A stretch of DNA of 64,000 nucleotides, from positions 287,471,938 to 287,535,937 of the forward strand of contig CM037876.1 of the NCBI GenBank assembly GCA_021292165.1. The letters run 5' to 3'. The notes beneath the pieces are model-generated. The model saw only the letters and a program-made list of their open reading frames with translations, had not been told where the DNA came from and searched no databases. Origin of the DNA: Shinisaurus crocodilurus (taxonomy: Eukaryota; Chordata; Lepidosauria; Squamata; Shinisauridae). Shown here in pieces: positions 33,040 to 44,649 of this stretch. The position numbers were made by a program, and so were the translations under genes. Within the stretch, counting starts at the first letter, position 1. Every line of letters starts with the position of its first letter.

Positions 33040-33775
33040 TAGTAGACCACTTCTTCATTCATTTCTCTTTGTGTCATTCAAAATCTGTACCTTGGCTTGT
33101 CCAGGAACTGCTTCGTATTTCATTAATAGCGAACTTTTATAGTTTCACCCTCACCTCATTCGCTCTTATAACCCAGGCGGGTGCCTACTAGGGAAGGCGG
33201 TCTTTCAGGCATCCTGGTCCCAAGCTGTATATGGCTTTATACAACATAACCAGCACTTTCAATTGTGCCCAGAAACAGACAGGTAGCCAGTGAAGCTGTT
33301 GTAACAGGTGAGTCACAAGAGGGAATTGCAGCCTCCGTATTTCAGGGAAATGGGTGCAAGAGTGTTTGCGTTACATGCCTTAATGGTTCAGTCTAATGGG
33401 GGGGGGGGAGTCAATATATTTTAAGTTTTTGGCAGGACTGGATGACATTTGTAGGGATTGCAGCCCCTTATGAGGGCATTGTGCCTGCCATGTTTCAAAT
33501 GAACAGATTCAAGGAGATTTGCATTAGGGCAGCCTTTAATGTTTGTGGATTTCCCCCCAAAAGGATTTCCTTTTCCTCATACATGCAACATAGAGATGGG
33601 CCTAATTTAGGAACCTGGGAAATTTCTGAAGGATAGGTGCAGCATTTCTTGTGGGTGGATGTGTCCATATTTGTAGGGGGAAGTTATTTGCTTACCTCCC
33701 TCCATGAGGTGTCTCTATGAATGACTGAATAAATCTTTTATTGTTTCAACCAATGGTTACAACAAGCATACAAAG
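33040..33775. other. No gene; probable old LINE fragment at 33160-33345
   Basis: The phrases 'ggcatcctggtcccaagctgtat', 'ggctttat' and 'caattgtgcccagaaacagacaggtagccagtga' are typical of a CR1/L2-type 3' region. The rest is unassigned. It includes a G-run at 33401-33409. Confidence 0.5.
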
Positions 33776-33873
33776 ACATATATAAATGTACATATATAAA
33801 TTGTACATCACCAAGAGTGGCCGGTTAGCCGGCCAGATGGGTGATCCATAAATGTGACAAATAAATAAATAAA
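33776..33873 (+). repeat. CR1-like LINE extreme 3' end with AAAT tail
   Basis: 'aaattgtacatcaccaagagtggccggttagccggccagatgggtgatccataaatg' followed by (aaat)n at 33853-33872. A related 3' end sits at 36565-36640, inside the inverted LTR-like arm. Confidence 0.75.
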
Positions 33874-34582
33874 TGTGGAGAAAAAGCGTCAGAGTTTCCT
33901 GCACCACATACACACCTCCTCACGTGTAAACAAGTATAATCCCAGCTGGGGGCTGGGAAAGTCATGCAAATGTACATAGTACTCTGATGGCGCCACAGAG
34001 TCTCTGATGGCGGTGCCACAGCTATTCGCATGCAAATGTGGCCCAAGCCCCCTAGTCATGAGCCATCCCCGCTGCCTGGCCAGATGAAGTTCATCCTGAT
34101 TGGCTAAAGACACCTGGGCTACTGCAAGGAGGGGGGGAGAATCTATACTGCCTGCCGTGGCATTTGGGTTTCGTTGTTGTCTGCACGCTTTTGCAGGAGG
34201 AGGGTTTTGCTGAGGCAAGCCCTGAAGAGGACCAAACAACCTCCAGGTAAAGAGAGTAAGGCCTAAGTAGTGATACAGTAAAAGAACTAGCTTTGTTGTT
34301 TTATAGCTCTACTGTGTATACCAAAGTGTCTCCCCACCTTGTCTCCTTCCCTCATTTCCCACCTTTTGTTGTAATCTGTTTACCTTAAATAACTTTCCTG
34401 GTTTTACCCCACATGGAGTGTGTGGGTCCTCTGTGGTTCAGTGCTAAATCCAGTGTACAGACAAGGGCAAGGCCCTGAGAGAATCAAGTCAAGATGGCAG
34501 AGCGAAGGCTGGCAGTTTTGCACCCTTGATCTCTGGTCTTGAGTAAAAGACCCGTTGGCAGTCCTTTTCACAGTAAATAAAT
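33874..34582 (+). repeat. LTR-like repeat, plus-oriented arm of an inverted pair
   Basis: Starts TGTGGAGAAAAAGCGTC and ends CCTTTTCACA, so it has TG...CA ends. It is an inverted copy of 36175-36959, and a diverged third copy lies at 41285-42146. The spacing and size (about 0.7-0.85 kb) and the ends suggest a solo LTR. No internal retroelement region can be tied to it. Confidence 0.7.
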
Positions 34583-35045
34583 AAATAAATAAAACCACAT
34601 AAAACGAACATTACAGATTTTTGACATTCCGCAATGTCAGAAAATTTACTCTAAGCTTTAGGGCTACAAAAGCAAAATTAGCCAATGCCAGGAGAGTTGT
34701 TTTGTTGTAGCATATGAAGAGAAATTGTATTCTTTCCAGGTTGGGCAAGGTGGACTTTTTCTCAAAGACAGGGTCTAGACGCTTAGAACGAATTTGAGAG
34801 TAGATGGGACAATAAAACAGGTAGTGAGGCAAATCCTCCATTTTTCTGCTGTAGTATGGGCAGAATCTGGAGGCATAAGGAGGTTTATTAAAATGCCCTT
34901 CCAGGACTGTCGTTTGCTTCTGCTGCATCCTTAAATGTACCAAAGCTAATCTGAGGCGAGGATGAGAGATTAAGTTCAGATAGCTTTCACATTCAAATTT
35001 CAGCTTGATCTTTGGAAACCAAGGTGCTATATTATTACTTGAGAC

Positions 35046-36158
35046 CAGGGCCGGTGCAAGGCAGTTTGGTGCCCTAGGGAAGATCAGATATTTAGCGCGC
35101 CCCCTTCCCACTTGAGCCCTCCCTCCTTCCAGCCCTATGCCCATTATGAAATAAAAGTCAATTGGCAAAACCTAAAAAATTTATTGTCATAATAAATTAT
35201 TATCCTCCTCCTTAGCATATTTGATCACTGGGATTCTATGATGTGTCTTCCCTCTCTTTCTCCCCCCCACTCCTTTTCTTTTCTTACCCCTTCTCTCTCT
35301 CTCTCTCTCTCTTCGTTCTCTCTCTCTTTCGTTCTCTCTCTCTCTCTTCTTTTTGTTCCCCTCCCCCTTTACCTTCTTTTTCGTGTGTATGTGCAAAATT
35401 TAACTCTCCTCGTCCCCCCATCTCCTCTCCTGCAAGCTCCTCTTCCCCCCACCCTCTCCAATTTCTACTTTCGCGTGCATGCAAAATTCTGGTTTATTTT
35501 TTGCTTCTGATATTTATTATTAAATAAAAATTTATTATTATTATTATTATTTGCTCCCCCAGCCCCCCTTCCTCCTCCTCCCCCACCCCCACTCCTTTTA
35601 TCATTCTCCCTGGCTAGGGGTGGGGGCTCCTCAGCTTGGGGAGAGTTCACTCTGGTTACCCCCCTCTCTCTTTCTGCTTCCCTCCCTCCCCCCCACCTCC
35701 TCCAGCGCCGCCGTCGCGACCACCACCTCCCTCCCTAACTGCCCCCCTTCTCCTCCCCTTATCGCCCCATGTGCTGTATGAGAAAGCAGATTTGCTAAAG
35801 AGACCCACTTGTGAAAGAAACAGGAGCGGCATAAGGCACGGGCAAGCGGCGGTAGCAGCAGCAGCAGGACGACGGCGAAAAAAAGGAGAGAGCCGAAGTA
35901 GCCGCAGCGGGGAAAGAAAAGGAGGAGGGGGAGAGAGAGAGAGAGAGAAGGGGGAAAGAAAGAAAGACAGACAGACAGAAAGAGAAAGCAAGCCTGGGGA
36001 TAACAAAAACAGAAGAAGAGACCGGCACACGGAGAGAGAAAGAAGCGAAGTGAAGGGGGGAAACCAGGGAGGCTTCTGATTTGGTGTGGTTTCTGCACCC
36101 CATTTAGCCTTGCGCCCTAGGCAGCCACCTAGTTCGCCTAATGGTAGCACCGGCCCTG
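35046..36158. mobile_element. Non-autonomous hAT, 1113 bp, perfect 8-bp TSD
   Basis: Ends are CAGGGCCGGTGC and GCACCGGCCCTG, an exact 12-bp inverted repeat. CTTGAGAC is duplicated at 35038-35045 and 36159-36166. The left half is extreme CT-rich (CT runs at 35293-35350), with an ATT run at 35532-35552. The right half is GA-rich (35880-36055), so the two halves could pair imperfectly. The many open frames in both orientations are low-complexity artefacts. No transposase. Confidence 0.93.
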
Positions 36159-36174
36159 CTTGAGACTGCACAGA

Positions 36175-36959
36175 GATCCAATTGGATACTGTGAAGGACT
36201 GCCAACCGGTCCTTTTCTCAAGACCAGAGATCAAAGGTGCAAAACTGCCAGCCTTAGCTCTGCCGTCTTGACTTGATTCTCTAAAGGGCCTTGCCCTTGT
36301 CTATACACTGGATTTAGCACTGAACCACAGAGGAACCACACACCCTGTGTGGGGTAAAACCAGGAAAGTTTTTTAAAGTAAACAGATTACAATAAAAGGT
36401 GGGGAATGAGGGAAGAGGGAGAAAGGTAGGGAGACACTTTGGTACATACAAGTAGAGCTATAAAACAACAAAACTAGTCATTTACTATATAATTACCCAG
36501 GCACTCCCAGCCTTTGTCTGGGGGTTGGTCCTCTTGAGAGCCTGCCTCAGCCAAAGGCCCTACTCCCAGCTCAGAGTGGCCGGATGTCTGGCCAGATGGG
36601 CGATTAATAAATATAATAAATAAATAAAATAAATAAATAAACCCAGAAGCCACAGCAGCAGTATAGATTCTTCCCCCCACCCCTCCTTTCAGTAGCCCAG
36701 GTGTCTTTAGCCAATCAAGATGAACTTCATCTGGGCCAGGCAGGGGAGGGGTGGCTCTTTGCCACATTTGCATGCAAATAGCTGTGGCACGGCACCGGCC
36801 ATCAAAGACAGACTCTGTGGCATCAGGAGCCATCAGAGAAACTATGTATATTTTGCTTTTCCCAGCCCCCAGCTGGGATTATACTCGTTTACACATGTGG
36901 ATGTGTGTGTGTGTGTGTGTGTGTGTGGTGCAGGAAACTCTGACGCTTTTTCTCCACAG
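36175..36959 (-). repeat. LTR-like repeat, minus-oriented arm of an inverted pair
   Basis: Inverted copy of 33874-34582. It starts TGTGGAGAAAAAGCG at 36959 on the minus strand and ends CCTTCACA at 36175. It contains a private LINE 3' tail (36560-36640) and a GT run (36902-36928). It interrupts the LINE frame between KERIYRFSI and IQLDLCAV. No clean target duplication was found. Confidence 0.72.
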
Positions 36960-37560
36960 ATGGAGAATCTGTAAATCCTCTCCTTGAAAACCTGCTTACT
37001 GTGGGCTGGATTTAAAGTAGCGAAATGCAGAATAGAAAAACCATAATAATGGATTTGAGAAGTTAATTTCTGAAACCAAGATGGAGTTTGGGATATATTA
37101 ACTCTCATTTGTTCTAAGAGGCAGAGTTTGGGTACTCTGGATGATGGCAAAAAAAGAAGAAGATCTAGAGCCAATAATTAAAGGCCCTAATAACAATAAT
37201 AGATTTGACTGCTATTGCGCCAGTTTCCGAATGTAAAAATGAAGCAGGAGTGCTCCTTAATACACCAAGACTTGACCTTAGCAGTTCATTTTGCAACAGT
37301 TCTTTATCAAATGAAATTTTCAAACCCCATAACACTCCTCCGTACACTACTTGAGGAATACGTTTTATTTTCAACAAGGTTAGGATTGATTGGGTGAATT
37401 TGATAACCTCTGCTTGTATGCCAGAACTTCAGCAAACCATTTAATTGCTGGTTTGTCTTCAGTTTTGAAGACTTAAAGTGAGCGCCCCAGCCACCTGAAG
37501 ATGAAAAAAGAATACCCAGGGTAACTTTATGAGGATACCTGCTCAATGGCATGAGTGTTT

Positions 37561-38040
37561 ACTCTCCACATGTATTGGAGATCTGTGTCCAAAGACCATA
37601 ACTTCGGTTTTCCCATAGTTAACAGATATGTGAGATAAGATGAGGTGTCTCTAGGAGAGAAACCCACAAATGTTCAGAGGGATATCTGCAGACTGACTGA
37701 TGTCCTGCTGGCTACATACATTCTCTCCTCCCATTGTATTTTGCTGCTACCCAATTTTAGTGTTGCTTTCCCCACAGTTCTACGTATAAAGAAAACGTAT
37801 GCTACGGGTGCCTAGAATGTAGAAATTTAGCTGGTTTTCAAGCTAAAGTTCTCCATTCTCAGCCAACATAGCGGTTTGCTGCAAACGCTTGCAAGGAACC
37901 TGCGACTCCCCCCCCCCACGCCTTTGTTGATAGTTGTCAGCACAGTGGGAGAAAGTACTGCAGCCTGTGAAGATGGGACTTGCAGTAGCTGGGACTTGTA
38001 GTGAAAGCCATGTTAGATTTCCCTCCCCCACCCCCATTGC
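37561..38040. other. No recognised feature
   Basis: Intergenic sequence with a C-run at 37909-37917. Nothing was recognised. Confidence 0.4.
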
Positions 38041-39090
38041 TGTTTAGCTAACAGATTTTTACTTTAGCCTCTTTTGGAATGTGTTGGGAGGGTGGTTGGG
38101 AGCACCTGGGAGATAACGATGGTCTGCAGAGCTGAGAAGCAAGGTCAGGCGTTAACTGGGATGAAGTCATGAGAAGGTGTCTGCAGCTGAGAAAGGGCGG
38201 GGGGGGCTCCTTCAACAGGCAAGAAGACAGGATTGGTGAAGGCTGGGCGGGAAAATGGTTCCTGGTTGCAATAAAGGAGCTAGGGGGAAAAGCTTCAGGG
38301 TTCTTCCTCTGGGGCTTGGATGCTGTGGAAGTTCCATCTGGGCAGGTATGCCACTCTGGCAGGTGAGCTAGGAAAAGCTAGGCCTGGTTTGACTTACAGT
38401 CATGCCTTGGATTGAGAGCATAATTCGTTCCGGAAACGTGCTTGTAATCCAAAACACTTGTATATCAAAACGAAATTCCCCCAAAAAAATTTGTACAGAG
38501 ATTTTAAATTTAAGCCATATTACAGTACTTGCATCGCAAGACGTTGCTTGTATATCAAGTCAATTTTTTAAAAATAAATATTTAAAAATTTGCTTGTCTT
38601 GCAAAATGCCCTCAAACCAAGTTACTTGCAATCCAAGGTATTACTGTACTTTGTTATTGTAGACTTTTGGGGTTTGTTTTTACCTTCTTTTAGAGTCCCT
38701 TTTTACTCCCATTCCCCTTTCCTCACAACAACTACCTCAACCCTTTTCCCTTACCTTCTTTTAGCCCTTTCTTATAAGGGATTATTTTACTTGTATTGGA
38801 CAATTGGAGACCCTACACTGACTAACTTTTTATTTTACTTTTTAATAAAGTCTCCATCTTAAATTTGGCGTGTGTTCTTTGTCTAAAGGTTGGGCTGCTA
38901 CACCGGTTTGGTGTACGGGACCCTTGGAGGGTGGGTGCCAGTCCAGGGAACATTGGGGCTGTGGCCTACCCTGGAGGGCTGGTGTAAGATCAGTTCTCCT
39001 TCACCTGGTGGCTTAGCGGTGGGATTTTTGCAGCCAACCTGTGGAACATTTGTTGGTCAAACCAGGCAAGGGTTTGTTATTTTCCAGATA
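38041..39090 (+). repeat. Probable LTR and leader of the SCAN-gag element
   Basis: Upstream of the gag frame, a candidate LTR contains two AATAAA motifs (near 38270 and 38845) and a T-rich region. It ends near 'gggctgctaca' (38902). A leader follows without coding features. A MITE at 38397-38646 interrupts it. The LTR's left boundary is not resolved. Confidence 0.5.
38397..38646 (-). mobile_element. Mariner/Tigger-type MITE, copy 4, TA target site
   Basis: Starts CAGTCATGCCTTGGATTGAG and ends CAAGGTATTACTG, flanked by TA at 38395-38396 and 38647-38648. 250 bp, no coding capacity. Inserted in the probable LTR. Confidence 0.9.
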
Positions 39091-39097
39091 GGGAAAA

Positions 39098-40177
39098 GTG
39101 TTCATGGCAGAAATGGAGTCAGCTCTGTTGGATCAGGGCCGACCCCTGCTGGGAGCAGAGGCGGCATACGATCCACCCATGCTGGAACGGGAGGAAATTT
39201 TACCAGCCATGATTCCTCGAGTCGCCCCTCCTATTGAAGTGACTGTTGACTGGGAAGGTGAGGAGGGCGAAGAGAGAAGGGTGTCGATCCCATCCCGTTT
39301 GGCGGATTGGATGGTGGAACCTAGGGGCCGAGGGGAGATCTCCAGGTTCCGGAGGTGAAGTATGGGCAGTGGGAGCGACCAAGGAGAAGAAGAGGGAGCA
39401 ACAGCAGTTCCCCTTCGGCGGACCCGGAGGATTACTAACCTGTCTCGTCCCAGATCTACTTCCAAGGAGAGAGAGAGACAAAAAGACCTGCCTCGCCTCA
39501 GGCCTACATCCAGAGAAAGGGAATTACAAAAGCAAGTTGACCTTTTGCAAAACCAGCTGTCGAAACACACTGGAGGTGCTTATCCTGAGAAATCAAACTT
39601 TAAAAATCTGCCTCGCTTTCATGAGGGGCAGGATCAGTTGGAATATCTGTGCTTGTTTGAAATTGCCTGCAAAGATGAGCGCATCCACCGTGGCAGCTGG
39701 ATGTCTGCCCTTCACTCACGAGCTTCTGGATGTCTGGCCCAGCTGTTGTATAGCGTCCCACGAGAAGATTCGCATAATTATGGACAATTTAAAGAACTAG
39801 TCAAACAAACTTTTTGCCTTTCGGCTGAGAGGTGCCAGCAACGCTTCAGAGAAATCAAGGCTGAGCCCGGTGAGGGCTTCGTCTCCACAGCAACTAGGCT
39901 GCGGAGGTCCTTGGATTTATGGCTGGAGACGGCTCAAGCTGCCTCCTTTAGAGATTTACGAGAACTGGTGGCCTTAGAGCAGTTTTATGCTATTCTTCCC
40001 GAAGGAAGGGCAGCATTGGTGAACGATCAGCGGCCCACCACCCTCCGGCAAGCTGCGCTGCTCGCGGACCAGATGGGAGTCTATCGGAAGGGTGGAAGCA
40101 GCAATCAAACCACCCCAGCAAAGCCGGCGGGAGGAGGCGGGAAGAGAGACAAAAATGCTTCATTATGTGGTAGATAG
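39098..40177 (+). pseudogene. Gmr1-like retrotransposon gag with SCAN-like capsid region
   Basis: A single frame runs 39098-40177, broken only by one TGA at 39356-39358. It starts MFMAEMESALLDQ; the second Met at 39104 is an equal candidate start. The N-terminal part is acidic. A charged, Arg-rich coiled segment follows (RERELQKQVDLLQNQL). The C-terminal third has RCQQRFREIKAEPGEGFVS, RLRRSLDLWLE, LRELVALEQFYAILPEG and LRQAALLADQMGVY. Order and spacing match the SCAN domain of vertebrate zinc-finger proteins, which is held to derive from Gmr1-like Gag. A zinc knuckle is not reached: the last codons (from about 40148) appear to come from the adjoining segmental duplicate. Pol does not follow. 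A domesticated host gene is the less likely alternative, given the in-frame stop and the LTR-like leader. Confidence 0.82.
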
Positions 40178-41284
40178 GCTGCAAGCAGCATTACACGGGG
40201 GGCGGGGGAGACACAGCAGCAGTAAAAGGTCTGTGCATTGAGGTTTCATTCATATGGTGTTGCATGGCTGAGAAACAAGAATTGTGTGGGCTGACAAGGA
40301 AATACTTGACCTAGGAAACTGAGAGGGGGTGGTAAGGGAGGAGGACAATGGCAGCTAGTGCTCTTTGAGCTGTTGGAGCAGAGAAGAGGGCAGGTAACTG
40401 TAGGTGAAACCAAAGTGTCACCAGCGGTAGAACCAAAGGCTCTGCTCCACAGCAGGAACGTATCACACTGAAAGGGTGCTGGCTCCATGAGGCCTCCTCA
40501 CGTGTAAATGGGGCTGGACAGGCTGCTTCCGTTCGAGCCAGTGAGGATTCATGGACAAAGACCTGACAGGGGCACAGAGCTCGCTAGAAAGGCCCTGGCT
40601 CTTAAATGCCAGCCACAGCAGTTTGAGGGGTGGTAGTAGGAGCAGAGCAGAGGGGGTAGAAGAAACAAAGAGGCAACAAGGGAAGAAGTGGAGATGGGAG
40701 TGCAGAGGACAGGAAAAGGGGTGTAAGCTAAGATGACATGAGAGCAAAACACAAGGAGGGTGGACGACTGAGGGGAACAGCAGGTCAGCAAGTGGGGTTG
40801 AGAGAAACTAAGTCAGCTGGAGAGCCTCCCAAATAGGTTTTGATTAAAAAAGAGAGCTAAGCGTTATCAGTACCAAATATGGAAATCCAACAAAGGGGTC
40901 AAGGTGGTCACTGTACCTGCCTTCTGCTGCCTTAGAGAAATTCCATAGGGAGGGAGGCAAGGAAGGAAGGAGGTGATGGAGGAAGAAGGTGTGATGGATG
41001 AAGCAGGCCATCTAGAAATGAGTTGTGGAAGGGCCAAGAGAAGAGAAAGAGAAGAGAAGAGAAGAGAAGAGGATCCTCCTAGCACCATCAGGTGCAGTTA
41101 GTGAGAGCGCACTTAAGCCATATTGATTCATTCTCAGCAGGACTCGGCACTTCGTCACACAGATTGAGGCACTGTAAAATGAACTTTTCTATTCATAATT
41201 TCCTTAGATAACGCAGCACAATAAAATAGGGGCTACCCTCACAAATCACGTATTGATGAGTTTACTCAGATCATTGTAACAGGC

Positions 41285-42074
41285 AAACCCAGAGATCTCA
41301 AGGTACCAGATTGCCAGCCTCAGCTATCTGCAACCCTACTTGAATCTCTGTTCAGGGACTCGCCTTTAATTTCTGTAACCTGGATTTAGATACTGAACCA
41401 ACAGAGTACTACAAAACCCATGTAGAGTGAACTCAAGACAAGGTTTATTTCTGGTAGCATCTTACAACAAGATTAGGCAATAAGAGAAGCACACAAAATA
41501 GAAAGACACTTTAGTACACAATAAAGCTGCAAAATAACAAAACTTGATTCCTTAAGATCTCTCAAGCACACACCTGTTACCTGAGGGTATCTTCTTCAAA
41601 GGGTTAGATCCAGCACAGCCTTGCTGCCCGATGGAGAATTACCACACCTACCCGAAGGTCCAAGATGGGTAAACCCCTACAAGGCTTGCTTTCCCTAGTG
41701 CCCTCAAACCAGCCAATTTTACCAGAGGCTGTCTGGGGTCGATTCTTGAGGGGCCCCCCCCTAAAGGCTCGGGCCCCTCGCTGGCGCGCTGCCATGCTGG
41801 CACGCTACCAAAAAGGACTGACCAGGAACAAAGGCTTCCACGTGGGGAAAAAGCTCATCCCCCTCCCCTTTCCTGTAGCCTTCTTTCTTCAGCCAATCAA
41901 TTTGAATTTCACCTGGCCATGCAGGGGGAAAGGGAACTGTGAGTCATGGCCTGAACTATCTGCATATGAATGCCCTCAGCCTGGCTCCTCCAGACCTCTA
42001 GACGCCAGGCCCCATCTCATGTTCCATGCACCTTTTGCTTCCTCCCAGCCCCCACCTGGTTTACTCATGAGGAG

Positions 42075-42121
<47 letters not shown>

Positions 42122-42146
42122 CCCCCAAAGGCTCGTTTCTCCACAC
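41285..42146 (-). repeat. LTR-like repeat, third copy, diverged
   Basis: Same orientation as 36175-36959. It shares 'tgaatctctgttcaggg', 'ctggattta..actgaacca', 'gacactttagtac', 'cagcccccacctgg' and the end 'cgtttctccaca'. The comparison with duplicate A near 7825-7840 gives an approximate empty site. It contains a GT run. Confidence 0.65.
42077..42121. repeat. (GT)n microsatellite
   Basis: Uninterrupted run of about 22 GT dinucleotides inside the LTR-like copy. The open frames through it are artefacts. Confidence 0.97.
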
Positions 42147-42328
42147 TTTCATATTCACATCAGAAAAAAATGATCACCTTACCTTACGTTCAGAAGTGTT
42201 CTTCTGCAGAAGCAGTGACAGGTCTTTGCTTGGGGCTTTCATTTTATAAGGTGGGGCTTTGCTGAGGAATGGATATTCTCCCGTAAACATTAAATGGTAC
42301 AGACAGATCCAAGAAAAACAAATATTAA

Positions 42329-42560
42329 TCAGAGTGACAGCCTCCTTCCCGAAGGCCCCTGTTCTTCATGACCGCAGAAGAACTCTTGCTTTGGGATTGG
42401 TTGTGCTGCTACCACAACCCTCTAGATTTCATCTGCAAATATCACTGCCTGTCATATTTTGTCCATGTCAACAACATTGGCTACAACAAATGAATTTGCT
42501 CCATCTGTGCCAGGGGCTCAGTCATCCGAGCACAAACCCAGAAGTTCTGTCCAGCATGCA
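42329..42560. repeat. Direct repeat within duplicate B, copy 1
   Basis: Matches 44650-44880 in order: 'agagtgaca.cctccttc', 'ttcttcatga..gcag', 'ctttgggattgg', 'agatttca', 'atctgtgcc' versus 'ctcagggtc'. An old local duplication. Confidence 0.6.
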
Positions 42561-43122
42561 GATCATGGACGTACTGGTCCAAGATCAACAAATATTGATC
42601 AAGACTCGTTGTAATGCTCAACACCAAGGTCCAAAGTTGACTGCCTTCTCTCCTCAAGATTGAAAATTCAATACAATATCATGGCGCTATTAGGAAATGC
42701 AATGGCAGATGTTCCATCTCAGTCCTGAAATATAATCCAGGGCAAGAGTCATATCATATGCCCAAGCATTTGCTATCTGATGGCATAGGCTTCAAGGAAG
42801 ACGCAAGGCTTGCACTCCCAAGGACTCTGATTATGGAGGATTCCCACTGATATCACTAAGATTATTGTAATATACAAACCACTGTGACTATGATGTCAGT
42901 TGATGCAGCCCTGCCAGATGCAAGGAATAACTGGAGCAGCCATGGTGGACTGAAATGGCTCTGTGGCAAGTCTGAGGGAAATTTGCTGAGGAAATTTTAC
43001 CAGCAGGGTAAATGAGGGTTACCTCTCTCCAAGATGCTTGGAGGTTACTCTCAAAGTTCTCTAAAATGTTAATGAGTGGTGACCTACATTTTCTAAAGGC
43101 AGTAGAAATTGTCCTTCTATAC

Positions 43123-44424
43123 CAGGGGTCCCCAACCCCCGGTCCGCGGACCGGGACCGGTCCGTGGCCTGTTAGGAACCGGGCCGCACAGCTGTGAGCT
43201 CCAGGAGCACACACACACACAAAATCTGCAGCTCATCCCTCTGCTTGCCTCTGAGCCAGCATTTCCATCCTGTCATTTCCTGGTTCTACGGAGCTGATCT
43301 TTTTACATAAATACAATGGCAAATGGCAAAGGTATTTAACATAGTATTTAGGTGAATGGATTTTCTTTGTAAGCATTTGAGTATTGGTGATTAACTCACA
43401 ATCTACACATTCAGGAAATTGATGAAGCTGTCTTGAACAATATTAGAAAATAAGCGGTGAGTTGTGGGTTTTTCTTATCAGTCAGGAATATGTTTATAAA
43501 ACATTAGAAAATAATGAGTTAGGACTTTTCCGTTGTTATAACAGTTGGGGGCTTTGTTTCAGAAAATTTTAAGATTACTAAATTGGGTTTCAGATACATA
43601 CTCTTTGAAGGGAAACTGCTTTCCTTTTTGAAGGGACTCTTGATGCTGATTAGTTACCTTCTGGCAAAAATGTCTTTGGTGTAGATAAGCAATATAAATG
43701 GCTTTGAATGAATTGTAACTATGTATAATTATTTTTGGGGATCTGTCTGTTAAATTTAGTAATCCAGCAAATAGGATAACAGCATTCTAATGTTCATTAC
43801 AAAGGAGATAGGATCACTTGCTTACCTATATGCAATTTTAAAGTTTATAGAGAAATGATTTTGAAGTTGTAAGGTGCATGATTATTATTAATTAGATTAT
43901 TATTAAATGTTAATTTTAACATTTTATGAAATTTACATGTTGATGGCTTTGAATGAATTGTATAATGAATTGTATAATTCTTGGTGATCTGTAATCCAGT
44001 AAATAGGATAAAAGCATTTTAAGATCACTTGCTTACCTGTATGCAATTTTAAAGTTTTAGTGGAATGATTTTTAAGTTGTAAGGTGTATGATTTTTATAA
44101 ATTAGGTTACAATTACATAACTATTTTAACATTTTATGAAATTTACATGTTGGCAATGTACTCTTGGGTAGGACATTGGGTAGGACAAAATCATGCTAGA
44201 TTTAGCATGATTTTTAGTGCAGGGCTCCCACTGATTATGCATTATGGTGAGTTGCATAATTATTTCATTATATATTACAATGTAATAATAATAGGAAAAA
44301 AGTGCACAATAAATGTAATGTGCTTGAATCACCCCGAGACCATCCACCCCCCCCCCCCCCGGTCCATGGAAAAATTGCCTTCCACAAAACCGGTCCCTAG
44401 TGCCAAAAAGGTTGGGGACCGCAG
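43123..44424. mobile_element. hAT element, about 1.3 kb, perfect 8-bp TSD
   Basis: Starts CAGGGGTCCCCAACC and ends GGTTGGGGACCGCAG. TTCTATAC is duplicated at 43115-43122 and 44425-44432. Duplicate A near 9476 provides the empty site. The interior is AT-rich and contains a local direct repeat (43690-43960 versus 43940-44155, 'ggctttgaatgaattgta', 'cttgcttacct.tatgcaattttaaag'). No transposase frame. Confidence 0.92.
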
Positions 44425-44649
44425 TTCTATACAGTATGTTAATTTCATCTTCAATAGTGCCTTTAGCCAATTTTCCAGAAACAGACATTAAGGTGGCTTA
44501 CAACCTAAATTTGGCTTCCAGGGATCTCATAATGACATTTCGTCATGTTACTCTCTCTGATGCTTGAACCTTGCACTACCATGTGTCCCCCGCCCCCCCT
44601 TCAGAGGCAGATTCTCAGAGTGAGAGGTTCCCTTCTAAGGAATTACTTT

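Larger units (their letters stand above)
34618..37560 (-). mobile_element. Minus-strand non-LTR retrotransposon, split by two insertions
   Basis: Pieces of one LINE appear on the minus strand. Upstream part 37560-36961 has VVYGGVLWGLKISFDKELLQ and NELLRSSLGVL, and continues to KQVFKERIYRFSI. Downstream part 36174-36167 plus 35045-34618 has IAPWFPKIKLKFECES, LVHLRMQQ and a Cys-His motif (CPYYSRKMEDLPHYLFYCP). The C-terminal design resembles the element at 20424-22633. The frame rejoins when the LTR-like arm and the hAT are removed. It is old and decayed. Confidence 0.72.
40150..44560. repeat. Segmental duplicate B (partner 4848-9620)
   Basis: Collinear with duplicate A from the 'aaaaatgcttcatta' region to 'ggatctcataatgacattt'. 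Private insertions are the LTR-like copy (41285-42146) and the hAT (43123-44424). It lacks the CR1 and the hAT of copy A. The left edge truncates the gag frame. Confidence 0.8.

Noticed and set aside
35187..36234. Many long open frames in all frames, including Ser/Leu-rich and Arg/Glu-rich proteins
   Set aside because: Translations of CT/GA low-complexity DNA inside an hAT element bounded by a perfect TSD.
33874..36959. One provirus with two LTRs
   Set aside because: The two LTR-like copies are inverted, and the DNA between them is a LINE and an hAT, not gag-pol.
41970..42265. Cys-Val repeat protein
   Set aside because: Translation of a GT microsatellite.
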